From JACMQW01 sp964536965 (lineage in GTDB: Bacteria > Bdellovibrionota > UBA1018), in the NCBI GenBank assembly GCA_964536965.1, contig CAZIAL010000005.1, positions 45,969-109,968 of the forward strand: 64,000 bases of DNA. The letters are read 5' to 3'. A program made the position numbers and the translations under genes. Position 1 is the stretch's first letter; the number at the start of each line of letters is the position of its first letter. Under the pieces are notes generated by a model. That model made no database searches. It was given only the letters and a program-made list of their open reading frames with translations, and was not told the origin of the DNA. Below, one piece after another: positions 25,346 to 34,273 of this stretch.

Positions 25346-26479
25346 ATGCTAAATCGATCGTTCGCCCTCGCCGCCGTCACGTCGTTCGTGCTCACTGCCT
25401 GTTCCATACCGCGGGTTTCCGCCGACGAACGGAAAATCCCGCTCGAAAAGCTGAAACTTCCGGCGGGCTTTGGGATCGAACTGGTCGCGCGCGTGCCGAA
25501 CGCACGTGCCCTTTCCCTTTCGCCGGACGGGACTCTTTTCGTCGGGTCCCGGGGGCTCGGAAAGGTCCACGCGGTTTCGCTGCGCGACTCGGCGGGAAAA
25601 AACGTGGCGCGGCCGAAAGTCATTCAGATCGCGGAGAAACTCGAGATGCCGACCGGAGTGGCCTTCTGGAAGGGGGATCTGTACGTCGCGGCGATTTCGA
25701 AGATCTTAAAGTTCCCCCGGATCGAATCGAATCTGGCGAATCCGCCGAAACCGATACTGGTGACGGATAAATTTCCGTCGGAAGAGCATCATGGGTGGAA
25801 ACACATCGCATTCGGGCCGGACGGTAAACTGTATGTTCCGGTGGGTGCTCCCTGCAACGTTTGCGATGAAGACGCGAAGGACTTCTCGACCCTCCGTCGG
25901 ATCAACGCCGACGGGACGGGCATGGAAGTGGTCGCGAGAGGAATTCGAAATACCGTGGGCTTCGACTGGCATCCGAAGACCCGAGAGCTATGGTTCACGG
26001 ATAACGGACGGGACTGGATGGGGGACGACGAGCCCGCGTGCGAGCTGAACCGGCTGGAAAAAGTGGGATCTCATTTCGGGTTCCCGTACTGCCATGCGGG
26101 TACGATTCCCGATCCGGAGCATGGGAAGAAACGTAAGTGCAGTGAGTTCGTTTCGCCCGTCGCGAAATTCACGGCGCATTCCGCTCCGCTGGGCATGGAG
26201 TTCGGAGCGAAGACGAAGTTTCCCCTCCGCTACCGAAACGGCGTTTTCGTCGCGCTCCACGGTTCCTGGAATCGCTCGAAGAAGTCGGGCTACCAGGTCG
26301 TCTTCGTTCCCCTGGACGGCTCGAAAGTCGCGGGAGCGCCGGAGCCATTCGTCGAGGGCTTCGTCGAAAACGAAAAAGCCTGGGGGCGTCCGGTCGATTT
26401 CGAGGTCGACTCCGATGGGAGTTTGCTCTTTTCGGACGACGAAGCAGGCGCGATTTACCGGGTTCGCGCCAAGTCTTAA
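25346..26479 (+). CDS. Sorbosone-dehydrogenase-like beta-propeller lipoprotein
   Basis: 377 aa. A lipoprotein signal ends at LTAC (Cys19). The mature domain is a six-bladed propeller of the glucose/sorbosone dehydrogenase family: LPAGFGIELVA at the start, then HGWKHIAFGPDGKLYV (a family His), RGIRNTVGFDWHP, and LWFTDNGRDWMGDD. Members oxidise aldose-type sugars with PQQ in the periplasm, but many act without known cofactor, and no pqq genes lie in the window. The stop shares the tetramer TTAA with the converging phosphatase. Confidence 0.87.
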   Translation: MLNRSFALAAVTSFVLTACSIPRVSADERKIPLEKLKLPAGFGIELVARVPNARALSLSPDGTLFVGSRGLGKVHAVSLRDSAGKNVARPKVIQIAEKLEMPTGVAFWKGDLYVAAISKILKFPRIESNLANPPKPILVTDKFPSEEHHGWKHIAFGPDGKLYVPVGAPCNVCDEDAKDFSTLRRINADGTGMEVVARGIRNTVGFDWHPKTRELWFTDNGRDWMGDDEPACELNRLEKVGSHFGFPYCHAGTIPDPEHGKKRKCSEFVSPVAKFTAHSAPLGMEFGAKTKFPLRYRNGVFVALHGSWNRSKKSGYQVVFVPLDGSKVAGAPEPFVEGFVENEKAWGRPVDFEVDSDGSLLFSDDEAGAIYRVRAKS

Positions 26480-27018
26480 GCGGGTCCCGTCAGTCGCAAA
26501 GCGCGTACGCTGCGGAATTCGCCGTCTTCGTAACCAATTTCGATTCCTTCGCAGGTTTCGATGGCGGGTCCGAGGAGCGCGGCCGCGTCCGGAAGGACGG
26601 CGAGTGCGCTCCATTCGACGACCCCTCCGTGGCTCACCATGAGCAGCCGGGCGCCATCGGGGATCTTTTCGAGCTCCTTCCTGAAAAGATCGCGCAGGCG
26701 TAAAAGATACTGTCGACTGGCCGATCCATCGCGCATCGCGCGCGCTAGCTTTCCGTGCAACTCGCTGAAGGAGCGAGTGTCGGAATCAAGCTCCGGGATT
26801 TTCCTGGAAACATCGAGCAGCGCCTCTGTCGTGGCGTCGATGGAAAATCCCATCGCCACGGCGGTTTCGACCGCGCGTTTCTTCGGGCTCGTGACCACGC
26901 GATGAAAAGGCCCAGCGCCCTCCAGTCCGAGATGGCGCGCGGTCATGACCCCTTCACGATTAATATGCGGGGACGGTTTTGTTCGATGCGCATGCCGACG
27001 GTGTTCGAGCCATTTCAT
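26476..27018 (-). CDS. Histidine phosphatase family protein (SixA-like)
   Basis: 180 aa. The phosphoacceptor motif appears near the N-terminus as RRHAHR (His9), followed by the SPKKRAVETA segment that supplies the second Arg, and a C-terminal SHGGVVEW with the second catalytic His. Its short length and RHA variant are as in SixA/PGAM-like phosphatases. Substrate unknown. The gene converges on the sorbosone-dehydrogenase-like gene with overlapping stops. Confidence 0.85.
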   Translation of the reverse strand: MKWLEHRRHAHRTKPSPHINREGVMTARHLGLEGAGPFHRVVTSPKKRAVETAVAMGFSIDATTEALLDVSRKIPELDSDTRSFSELHGKLARAMRDGSASRQYLLRLRDLFRKELEKIPDGARLLMVSHGGVVEWSALAVLPDAAALLGPAIETCEGIEIGYEDGEFRSVRALRLTGPA

Positions 27019-27189
27019 CTCTTCGTCGTACCATATCCGGCAAGGTGAGCCCGCCAGTCCGCTAATTTAAAGTATTTTAATTTAGATTAAACTCCTTAAA
27101 CTTCGTAGTATTAGCTAAACTGTTAATAAAACATAGGAATTGCCTAGCATGGAGCGTCATATTGAGGGAAAATAGGGGATAGGAAGAGG
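27019..27189 (+). other. AT-rich intergenic segment with probable promoters
   Basis: 171 bp between two divergent starts (phosphatase and VWA lipoprotein). The stretch 27060-27140 is far richer in A and T than the rest of the window (runs such as TTTAAAGTATTTTAATTTAG). It most likely holds promoters for one or both genes, but no -35/-10 pair with good spacing stands out. No RNA or protein gene is seen. Confidence 0.45.
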
Positions 27190-29190
27190 GTGCATGTCGT
27201 TATGGCAAGCGCAGTCGTCCCCACCATTCAGACCGATACCCGAGGTGTCGGTTCCACGTTCTTCGGGATCGCCGCCTTGGCGATTTTCGCGAGCGGTTGC
27301 GAGTCCAGTCCCCAGGTTCAGCAAGACGTCGCGCATGCCTTCGATCCCGGACTGGGGGATCCCGCCGTGCTTCCCGCGCCCATCCCCGAGCCCGGATGTT
27401 ACGCCGATCGCTATTCCCAGCCGGAAGCGATCGTCACGAAGAAAGTCGATCTCCTTTTCGTCACCGATACGTCTTCTTCGCTCGACGAAGAACGGATGAA
27501 AGTCGCCGACGGAGTCGAGGCGTTTCTCCAGGCGTTGCCGGCCGATGTCGATTACCGGATCGCGACGATGCTGGCCCATGGTGGTGCTTCTTCGCGCGTC
27601 GGACGCGTGTACTCGAAGCTGCGCACGGGCGCGGACCAGGTTTTGCGCTCTGATCTGCTCGATCCCGCGGATCTACGAGCGAAACTTCGTCACGATCTCA
27701 TGAACGTCGTCGAAGACTCCAGTACCGATGGCGGAGAGATCGGAATGTATTCCATCACGCGGGCGCTCGATGACGATCGCTTAGCGGAGAGCCGAAGTTT
27801 AGGATTTTTTCGCACCGATGCCGCGCTCGCCGTCATTTTCATCTCTGATGAGAACGACATCTGTTCGGTTTTTCCGCCGGGGATTACCCCCGTACCCGAT
27901 CCCCAAGGAAAGGAAAACTCCGCGAAGGCCGCGTACTGCACGCGGACCGCGCCCGCGCGAGTCGTGGATGGCGTGACGATCGCTCCCGCCTATTCGGAAA
28001 CCATCACCGCCGAATCGGTCGTACGAAAGCTCCAGGACCTACAGGCGGGTCGTCCGCTCGTGGTATCGGCCATCGCCTATACGAATCCCGCCCTCGTGCC
28101 GAGCGGGGGCGAGAACGAGTACGGCTACGGCTGGCTCGATATGGTCGAAATCGCCGGCGGCGTGAAGGTCGAGATGACCGACGCGAGCTACGAGAACGGG
28201 TTGAACCGTATCGGCGCCCTGACGACGGTAAAACTCTCGCTGCTCAAGGAATTCTCACTCACGCGCCGGGAGATCGATGAAAACTCGATTGAAGCGCGGG
28301 TCGACGGGCAGTCCGTGGCATTCACTTATATTCCGAGCTTGAACCAGGTTTCGCTCGAGGAACTCGGGACCGCGCGATCGACCGTGGACCTGCTTTACTG
28401 CGATCCGGCACCCTCGCCGAGCCCGTCTCCTTCGCCTTCGCCGACCCCGACGGGCGTCGCCGGGGTCGATCCGCTCTGTCAGGCGGGCGGCTTCATTCCG
28501 AAGGCTACGCTTCGCGTGGGTCTTTCGATCGATCCCGCGGAAGGATCCTCCACCCTCATTCGGGACGGCTTCGCCTCGATCGGATCAACGCCAACCCTCT
28601 ATACCGACGCGCAGATCGCGGCGGGTTTGCCGACCCAGGATGGAGTCACCGTTCTCGTCATTTCGCGTAAAGCCGTGGTCGCGCCGGTGGACGCCGCGTA
28701 CGTTGCGGGGATTCGAGATTATATCGTCCAGGGAGGAAGTCTCCTCGCGGAATATGATGGCGCGGCGCTGCTCTTCGATCGCCAGGCCGGAATCAGCCCG
28801 TCCTATGCGGGACGATTCGCGACGAATCTGGGACTTTTCTCGGGCAACGTCGCAGGCGGCGGACTCTTGCTGCCCGTAGGATTCTCTTCGGCCTTCGTCA
28901 TCAACACGAGTCACCCTGTCATGATCGGTGTTCCGACGACGATCGAGACGGGGCCGCGCGCGGCCTTCGCGGTGAGCGACTATCCTTCGACCTGGCTGGA
29001 GCCGCTCGCGACGTTTTCGGCGAGCGGATCGACGGGAAGCATCCCCGCGGGCACCTTTCCCGCGATCCTGGCGGGGCGGTGCGGACCGGGCCGCGTCGCG
29101 ATCCTCCCGATGAATCATTTCCAGGCCTTCAGCTATCCGGCGGTAAAAACGCTCGTCGGCAACGCGCTCGACTGGCTGATCGGTCTCTAG
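27190..29190 (+). CDS. VWA-domain lipoprotein with Ser-Pro linker
   Basis: 666 aa from GTG 27190 (AGGA five bases upstream; ATG 27202 is the alternative). A lipobox FASGC (Cys37) predicts a lipoprotein. A von Willebrand A domain (about 85-330) carries the metal site D-T-S-S-S (Asp93, Ser95, Ser97). A PSPSPSPSPTP linker (about 400-415) joins a C-terminal domain (about 420-665) with a Rossmann-like, glutamine-amidotransferase-type look (ends with RVAILPMNHFQAFSYP). VWA modules bind protein partners through a divalent metal. It converges, 10 bp between the stops, with the operon for a glycine-rich surface protein, a possible partner (inference). Confidence 0.82.
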   Translation: MHVVMASAVVPTIQTDTRGVGSTFFGIAALAIFASGCESSPQVQQDVAHAFDPGLGDPAVLPAPIPEPGCYADRYSQPEAIVTKKVDLLFVTDTSSSLDEERMKVADGVEAFLQALPADVDYRIATMLAHGGASSRVGRVYSKLRTGADQVLRSDLLDPADLRAKLRHDLMNVVEDSSTDGGEIGMYSITRALDDDRLAESRSLGFFRTDAALAVIFISDENDICSVFPPGITPVPDPQGKENSAKAAYCTRTAPARVVDGVTIAPAYSETITAESVVRKLQDLQAGRPLVVSAIAYTNPALVPSGGENEYGYGWLDMVEIAGGVKVEMTDASYENGLNRIGALTTVKLSLLKEFSLTRREIDENSIEARVDGQSVAFTYIPSLNQVSLEELGTARSTVDLLYCDPAPSPSPSPSPSPTPTGVAGVDPLCQAGGFIPKATLRVGLSIDPAEGSSTLIRDGFASIGSTPTLYTDAQIAAGLPTQDGVTVLVISRKAVVAPVDAAYVAGIRDYIVQGGSLLAEYDGAALLFDRQAGISPSYAGRFATNLGLFSGNVAGGGLLLPVGFSSAFVINTSHPVMIGVPTTIETGPRAAFAVSDYPSTWLEPLATFSASGSTGSIPAGTFPAILAGRCGPGRVAILPMNHFQAFSYPAVKTLVGNALDWLIGL

Positions 29191-29200
29191 CTTCGCGGGG

Positions 29201-30505
29201 CTAAAGTTTTCGTTCGCGGCGCGCCCGCAGCCAGGCGTAGTGGGCGAGGAGTAAAATAGCGGGGAGTCCCGCCGCGACCGGATTTCCCGAGCGGCTCGGA
29301 GAGGAATCCCTTTCGTGTGAGCCGGGGATCCCCGCGAGCGTACCGCAGGCCGGTCCCGCATCGAGCGTGAATCCGACGGAGATGGGCAGGACGCTCGAAA
29401 CGCGATCCGCGCTTCCGCTGGGGGAAACGGTCCCGGTGAAGGCGTTCGATCTTGCGTCGATTCGTACGACCCCGACCGATCCGTTTCCTCCGAGACTCGT
29501 CGTGAAAGCGTCGATCCCACCCTGGCCCGCGGCCACGTCGATCGCTCCCGCCCCGGAGAGGACGCCCGCGGTCTGAATCCAGATCGATCCGCCGGATCCT
29601 CCGCCACCCGAAGATCCGTAATCGTTCACGACGAGCGAACCGTCGCCCCCGTCGCCGCCCGTCGCGGAAATGGAACCGGAAAATTCCAGCGCGCCAAAAA
29701 CAGTGATGGCAACCGCACCGCCACCGCCGCCGCCTCCCGCACCGTGAATCATATTCGTCGCGACATCGTCGTCGGTACCGCCGCCCCCGCCGCCGCCGCC
29801 CCCTGCTTTCGTCCCGGAAACTCCGCCGAAGAAGCGTTGTTCGAAGGCTCCGGCGTTCTGGGCCTGAGCCGCGGGGCAGGTCGCCGCTCCCGCGGGAAAC
29901 CGATAACCCGCCAGGGCGCCGAGTCCATTGCAGCCTCCGCCTCCCGCGCGTTGGGTGCTGAACGTGACGTCGTTCGGTGCGCCGCCGCCGCCGATCGAGT
30001 AGCCCGAGCGCGGCTGACCATCGCCGCCCGTGGAGCCGGTCGTGCTCCCCACGCCGCCGATTCCGCCTCCCGCGCCGGGCGCGCCGCCGTTGCCGCGGGC
30101 CGCTCCGTTCGCGTTCTGTCCCGCGCTGCCATCGACGATGATGGCGCCCGCGATCGTCGCCGAACCGGTGACCCGAATGATCAGCGGCGCGCTTCCCGTC
30201 GCCGTAAGCGTCGTTCCTCCGGAAAGCGTGAAGCTTGAAAATTCGAAAACGCTCTTCACATCGGTATTCACGGTGACTGCGGCTCCCACCACCGACATTC
30301 CGGGCAGGGAGGCGCCGTCGGAAAAAACTCCGTCCCTCCCGCTTCCGAACTCGAGCCGACGACTCTCTTCGCCGTCCGCGAAATAGGCGATCTCGTCCGC
30401 GCGAAGTCCAGAGTAGGGAAAAGGAAGCGCGAACGCGATGGCCGCGAGCAAGAATGCGAACAAGGATGCGAGGGTGATTTTCGATCGCCGGAAGAGAAGA
30501 ATCAT
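29201..30505 (-). CDS. Glycine-rich surface protein with C-terminal sorting-like tail
   Basis: 434 aa. ATG 30505 overlaps the FecR-protein stop (ATGA). A signal peptide (about 1-36) leads into beta-rich sequence and a long Gly-rich region (about 120-370) with repeated GGGSGGSI/GGDGG-type runs, interrupted by polar stretches and a few aromatic residues. Such proteins in myxobacteria and relatives are exposed on the surface. After a lone Cys (ACGTL) a short polar spacer is followed by a hydrophobic segment and the terminal basic cluster RARRERKL, the layout of a C-terminal sorting signal. Paired with the upstream FecR/barrel protein; possibly secreted or anchored by it (inference). Confidence 0.75.
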   Translation of the reverse strand: MILLFRRSKITLASLFAFLLAAIAFALPFPYSGLRADEIAYFADGEESRRLEFGSGRDGVFSDGASLPGMSVVGAAVTVNTDVKSVFEFSSFTLSGGTTLTATGSAPLIIRVTGSATIAGAIIVDGSAGQNANGAARGNGGAPGAGGGIGGVGSTTGSTGGDGQPRSGYSIGGGGAPNDVTFSTQRAGGGGCNGLGALAGYRFPAGAATCPAAQAQNAGAFEQRFFGGVSGTKAGGGGGGGGGTDDDVATNMIHGAGGGGGGGAVAITVFGALEFSGSISATGGDGGDGSLVVNDYGSSGGGGSGGSIWIQTAGVLSGAGAIDVAAGQGGIDAFTTSLGGNGSVGVVRIDARSNAFTGTVSPSGSADRVSSVLPISVGFTLDAGPACGTLAGIPGSHERDSSPSRSGNPVAAGLPAILLLAHYAWLRARRERKL

Positions 30506-32403
30506 TCGAAAACCACCTTTGGTCCGACGCCGAGCGCCCATTCGATGACCCGAGAATCGGGCGGCGCTTTCCAGGCGTGCCAGCTTCCTTCCGCGCCGAC
30601 CGAGAGATAAAGCCGGGCCTCGTGACCGAGTCGTCCGAGCTCCCAGTTCTTTTGCGCTTCGACCGTCGCGCCGTACGGGCCCGCCAGTGCGCCGTCATCG
30701 CTACCGAGTAGTCCGGTGAGAGGAAGGGAGACCGCGACCCACGCCGATTCGCTCCGCAGCCCCGCGGAGGGGCCGAGTGAAAAACCGCGCTTCAGGGCGA
30801 GGCGATTCGCGGCGGCCTTCACGAATCGATCCTCTAGAAACGCGGTTGCTCCATAAAAGAACGAACCTCGCCAACCCGCGGCCCGGCGGGAGTACGGCGC
30901 CAGGAGCGAGGCTCTTCCTTCGAAAGAGCGCGTTTTCGCGAGGGGGGCTTCGGTTTCTCCGGGAGGTGGATTCTTTTTTTCGTAATGACTGGCCCGAAGC
31001 CCGAGCGAAAGCAGAAATCTTTCCGACTCGCGTTCCATCCGGAGTCCTTCGTGGAGAAATCCTCCGGACGGCTCTGCCTTTCGGAGAAAGGGATAGTCCG
31101 AGGACTGCGACTGGGAGCGGTACTCGATGGAAGGACGCACGCTCCAGCGGGTGCGCAAGGGCTGGGGAGCGGACCCGGCGGCTTCGGTGATCATGGAACT
31201 CGCGTGAGGCGAGGCGATCGGTCCGGGCGACGCGATCGGCTTTGGCTGGGTAACGTCCTTTTTCGCGACGAGGGACCCGGGTCGAGACGTGGGTTCGGCG
31301 AGAATTTCGGCCGGGATGACGATGACCCTCGCTTTCGAAAAACTTCCGGAGGTCCCCGCGGCGTCGACGGATGCCACGCGATAAAAAACCCGGCCTTTCG
31401 AGTTCTCCATGCCCCGCCGATAGAGCCAGATCCAGGAAGGAGTCGAGACGGTCGCCTCGGCCACGCGCTTTTTAAAGGAGCGCGTACGCGAGATTTCCAC
31501 GCGATAGGCCTTCGCATCCGGCACCGAGTCCCACTGGAGTTCGATTTCCCATTCCTCCGTCGGGGAGGAGGACGTCTCCGCATTTGCGGAGGGAAAGAGT
31601 CCGTTCCAGATCCGTCGGAGTGCGCCCTCCGGTTTCGCCGGCGCGGTTCGCGGGCGAAGGATTGGCGCGCGAATTTTCGGGGGCGGCAGTCGAGCGGGAA
31701 CCGGCGTCGGGGCCTCGCTCGGAATCGGCGACGATTGCGCAGACAGCGGCCGAATGACGGGCGCGGTGCGCGCCGTTGAATTCTCGGGGACGCGAGTGGA
31801 AATTTCGATGGCTTGCCCGGCAGAGATCGCGATCGGCGCGGGGCTTTCCTTCGCGGTGCCCACCTGAATCGCACTCGCGGCGCCCGATTCGAGATTGAGG
31901 CGCAGTACGTCTCCGTTTTGGCTCGCCTCGAACTTCGCGCCGGGTTCGAGCCGGATCTGGAATTCGCCCGCCGCGAGCAGGACTTTACGCCCGATCTTGG
32001 ATTTTACGTTTCCCCGCAGGAGCGAGAGCAGTAACGGGCCGCCGCGTTCCGCATCGGCGTCGGGGGCGCGAAGCTGGATCAAGCTCCGTTCGCCGATCTC
32101 GAGAATCTCGCCGGCGGTCGAGTTCGCGTCGGAGTTCCCGCGAGCGTCAAAAATCAGGCGCGCTCGCGCACCCGAAAGAGTCATCACGCTTTGGCCCTCG
32201 TACATGGCCTGACCCGGGCGACTCTCGTTCCACACGACATCGCGTGGATTCTGCCAGCGGACTCCCGAGTCGGAAAAATGCAGTTCGGCGATCTCTTTCC
32301 CAATCGTTTCAGGGTGTTCAGATTGGGTCGCTTGAAAAAGGGTGATATCATTAAACAGAAAGAAAAGTTCGAGACCGATCACTACGAACCAGAGCAGGGC
32401 CAC
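30502..32403 (-). CDS. FecR-domain protein with barrel-like C-terminus
   Basis: 633 aa from GTG 32403 (GGGG six bases upstream). The frame stays open to 32556, but that would run into the divergent kinase gene, and GTG leaves a 73-bp promoter gap. TM segment about 2-21 (ALLWFVVIGLELFFLF). A FecR-type domain follows (about 45-190; 'SVMTLSGARARLIF', 'LSLLRGNVKSKIG', 'AAGEFQIRLEPGAKFE'). A Pro-rich linker and a fibronectin-like unit (about 285-370, 'WEIELQWDSVPDAKAYRVEISR') come next. The C-terminal 200 residues alternate polar and aromatic residues like an outer-membrane barrel. FecR domains usually sense surface or envelope status. Confidence 0.75.
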   Translation of the reverse strand: MALLWFVVIGLELFFLFNDITLFQATQSEHPETIGKEIAELHFSDSGVRWQNPRDVVWNESRPGQAMYEGQSVMTLSGARARLIFDARGNSDANSTAGEILEIGERSLIQLRAPDADAERGGPLLLSLLRGNVKSKIGRKVLLAAGEFQIRLEPGAKFEASQNGDVLRLNLESGAASAIQVGTAKESPAPIAISAGQAIEISTRVPENSTARTAPVIRPLSAQSSPIPSEAPTPVPARLPPPKIRAPILRPRTAPAKPEGALRRIWNGLFPSANAETSSSPTEEWEIELQWDSVPDAKAYRVEISRTRSFKKRVAEATVSTPSWIWLYRRGMENSKGRVFYRVASVDAAGTSGSFSKARVIVIPAEILAEPTSRPGSLVAKKDVTQPKPIASPGPIASPHASSMITEAAGSAPQPLRTRWSVRPSIEYRSQSQSSDYPFLRKAEPSGGFLHEGLRMERESERFLLSLGLRASHYEKKNPPPGETEAPLAKTRSFEGRASLLAPYSRRAAGWRGSFFYGATAFLEDRFVKAAANRLALKRGFSLGPSAGLRSESAWVAVSLPLTGLLGSDDGALAGPYGATVEAQKNWELGRLGHEARLYLSVGAEGSWHAWKAPPDSRVIEWALGVGPKVVFE

Positions 32404-32476
32404 GAGTGTGCCCCGCTGTTTTCCACGCGAAAGACTGGGGGAATGAGTGGGCGGGTCTGGGTCCGAACGAGTGTCG

Positions 32477-34273
32477 ATGCGAGCCAAGATCAAGTTCCCT
32501 ATTCGCTGGAAATTGCTTCTTCTGATGAGCGCGCTGGTAATCGCGTCCATCATCACCTACTTGACGCTCGCAATCAAACTGTTTCGAGACGATAAAACGA
32601 CGCTGATTTTCGACCTCAACGCGAGCATCGTGCGCACGATCAGTTCGGAGTTTCGCAGCGATCTCACGCGCTACTCGAAAACCGTCAAGCTGCTGGCACA
32701 AGGATACCAAAATTCGGAATGGCTCCGCGTACTCCTCGCCGACGAACGCGAACTCCTGGGATTCCGTCTCTACGAGGCCGGCACGGACGCGGCGTCGGGA
32801 GCTCCTCTGCTCACGGCGATTCACACTCTCGAGCGCGATCGGGAATTTCTCGAGGAGAAGGAAATCACGGCGGCGGATTGGGCCGCTTGGACGTCGAGCG
32901 TGAATCCGCCGGCGGAACTCCTGGAAGCCACCCCCGGAAAGACGACCTGGTTGACCTCGAAGTTCATTACGCCCAATGCGCCGGTCATCGCTTACGCCGA
33001 AAGCGTTCGGTTCGAGACCGCCGCCCGTCCGCGCATCCTCGTGGGGTTCTTCCGCGCGGACCGCTGGTGGATGACCCTGAAGAACCAAGGAATCGTCACG
33101 CCTTTTCTGGCGGACGCGGCGGGAAACGTCCTGCTCCACCCGGATCCGCAGGTCCTCGCGCAGCCTTCTTTCTCGGCGAATCCGCTGGTGCTGGCCGCCG
33201 TGGGCTCGACGCTTCCGCTCGAGCTGAAGTCCTTCGAATGGAACGGCAAAGGGTTTCTGGGCGGGTACGCCGACGTGGGTGGTGGTTTGAAAGTGATTTC
33301 GATGGCCCCCGAGAGCGAGATCTTTCGCGCCTCCATGCGGCTCGTGAACAAGTCATTGCTCTTCGGGCTGCTGATCGTCACGATCGCGCTCTTGCTTTCG
33401 AGTCGCGTGGCGAACTCGCTCACGCGACCGATCTCGGAGCTCGTCCTCGCCACCGAGTCGATCGGTCAGGGGCGGTTCGAACCTTCGCTCGCCGTGAGTT
33501 CCCGCGACGAAGTCGGCGAGTTGTCGCGCGCCTTCAACGCCATGGCCGGAGATCTGGACCGGCTCCAGGGTCAGCTCGTCGAATCCGAGCGGCACGCCGC
33601 CATCGGTCAGGTCGCCCGCGGAGTGGGTCACGAATTCGGCAATATTCTGATGCGCGTCTTCGGCAAAATCGATCTCGCGCTTTACGACACCCAGGAGCCG
33701 AAGACGCGCGCGCATCTGGAAACGGCGATGACGGCGCTCGAGCGAGCGAAAATCATCCTCCAGAATCTTCGTTCCTATTCGAAGACCGGGACGGAACATC
33801 CGAAGTCGCTCGTGGATCTGGGCGAAGTTTTCGACCAGACGCTTACACTCATGCAGCACGAGCTGAAGACCGGAAACGTGGAGGTCGTACGCGAGTACGC
33901 GGACGCGCCGAAGGTTCTCGCGGATCCCGTCACCCTCGGGCAGGTGTTTCTCAACCTTTCGATCAACGCCAAACAAGCGATGTCGAAAGGCGGCACGCTT
34001 ACGGTATCGATCGCGGCGAGAGATCGCGAAGGACGGCCGGGCGTGACCCTCCAGGTCCGGGATACCGGCACCGGAATTCCCGCCGAAGTCCTCCCGAAGA
34101 TCTTCGAAACCGCGTTCAGCACCAAGGGCGAGCAGGGGAGCGGACTCGGCCTCGCCATTTCGAGATCCATCGTGGAATCACACGGAGGAACGATCGATGC
34201 CGTGTCGGGTTCCGCCGGCGCGACCTTTACGATTTGGTTACCATCCGATGAAAGAGGGGCCCGACCATCATGA
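32477..34273 (+). CDS. Sensor histidine kinase (periplasmic sensor, HAMP)
   Basis: 598 aa. TM1 about 8-32, a periplasmic sensor about 33-295 with Cache-like composition, TM2 about 297-317, HAMP (about 318-370), then a dimerisation helix with GVGHEFGN (His385), and HATPase_c with the N box (LNLSINAKQAM), G1 (DTGTGIP) and G2 (GSGLGLAIS). ATG 32477 begins the basic pre-TM segment; the in-frame start 30 bp upstream is less likely. The gene overlaps its response regulator by 4 bp (ATGA), so they form a classic two-component pair heading a five-gene unit with two exporters. Confidence 0.92.
   Translation: MRAKIKFPIRWKLLLLMSALVIASIITYLTLAIKLFRDDKTTLIFDLNASIVRTISSEFRSDLTRYSKTVKLLAQGYQNSEWLRVLLADERELLGFRLYEAGTDAASGAPLLTAIHTLERDREFLEEKEITAADWAAWTSSVNPPAELLEATPGKTTWLTSKFITPNAPVIAYAESVRFETAARPRILVGFFRADRWWMTLKNQGIVTPFLADAAGNVLLHPDPQVLAQPSFSANPLVLAAVGSTLPLELKSFEWNGKGFLGGYADVGGGLKVISMAPESEIFRASMRLVNKSLLFGLLIVTIALLLSSRVANSLTRPISELVLATESIGQGRFEPSLAVSSRDEVGELSRAFNAMAGDLDRLQGQLVESERHAAIGQVARGVGHEFGNILMRVFGKIDLALYDTQEPKTRAHLETAMTALERAKIILQNLRSYSKTGTEHPKSLVDLGEVFDQTLTLMQHELKTGNVEVVREYADAPKVLADPVTLGQVFLNLSINAKQAMSKGGTLTVSIAARDREGRPGVTLQVRDTGTGIPAEVLPKIFETAFSTKGEQGSGLGLAISRSIVESHGGTIDAVSGSAGATFTIWLPSDERGARPS

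Noticed and set aside
28405..28455. Repeat array in the VWA gene
   Set aside because: The repeat only encodes the Ser-Pro linker; it is coding sequence and not a DNA element.
29187..30698. Arg/Gly-rich frame of about 500 codons overlapping the Gly-rich protein gene
   Set aside because: Same strand but shifted frame; its composition (Arg clusters) is what a Gly-rich GC-biased gene gives in the +1 frame. The true frame has a signal peptide and overlaps the FecR gene with ATGA.
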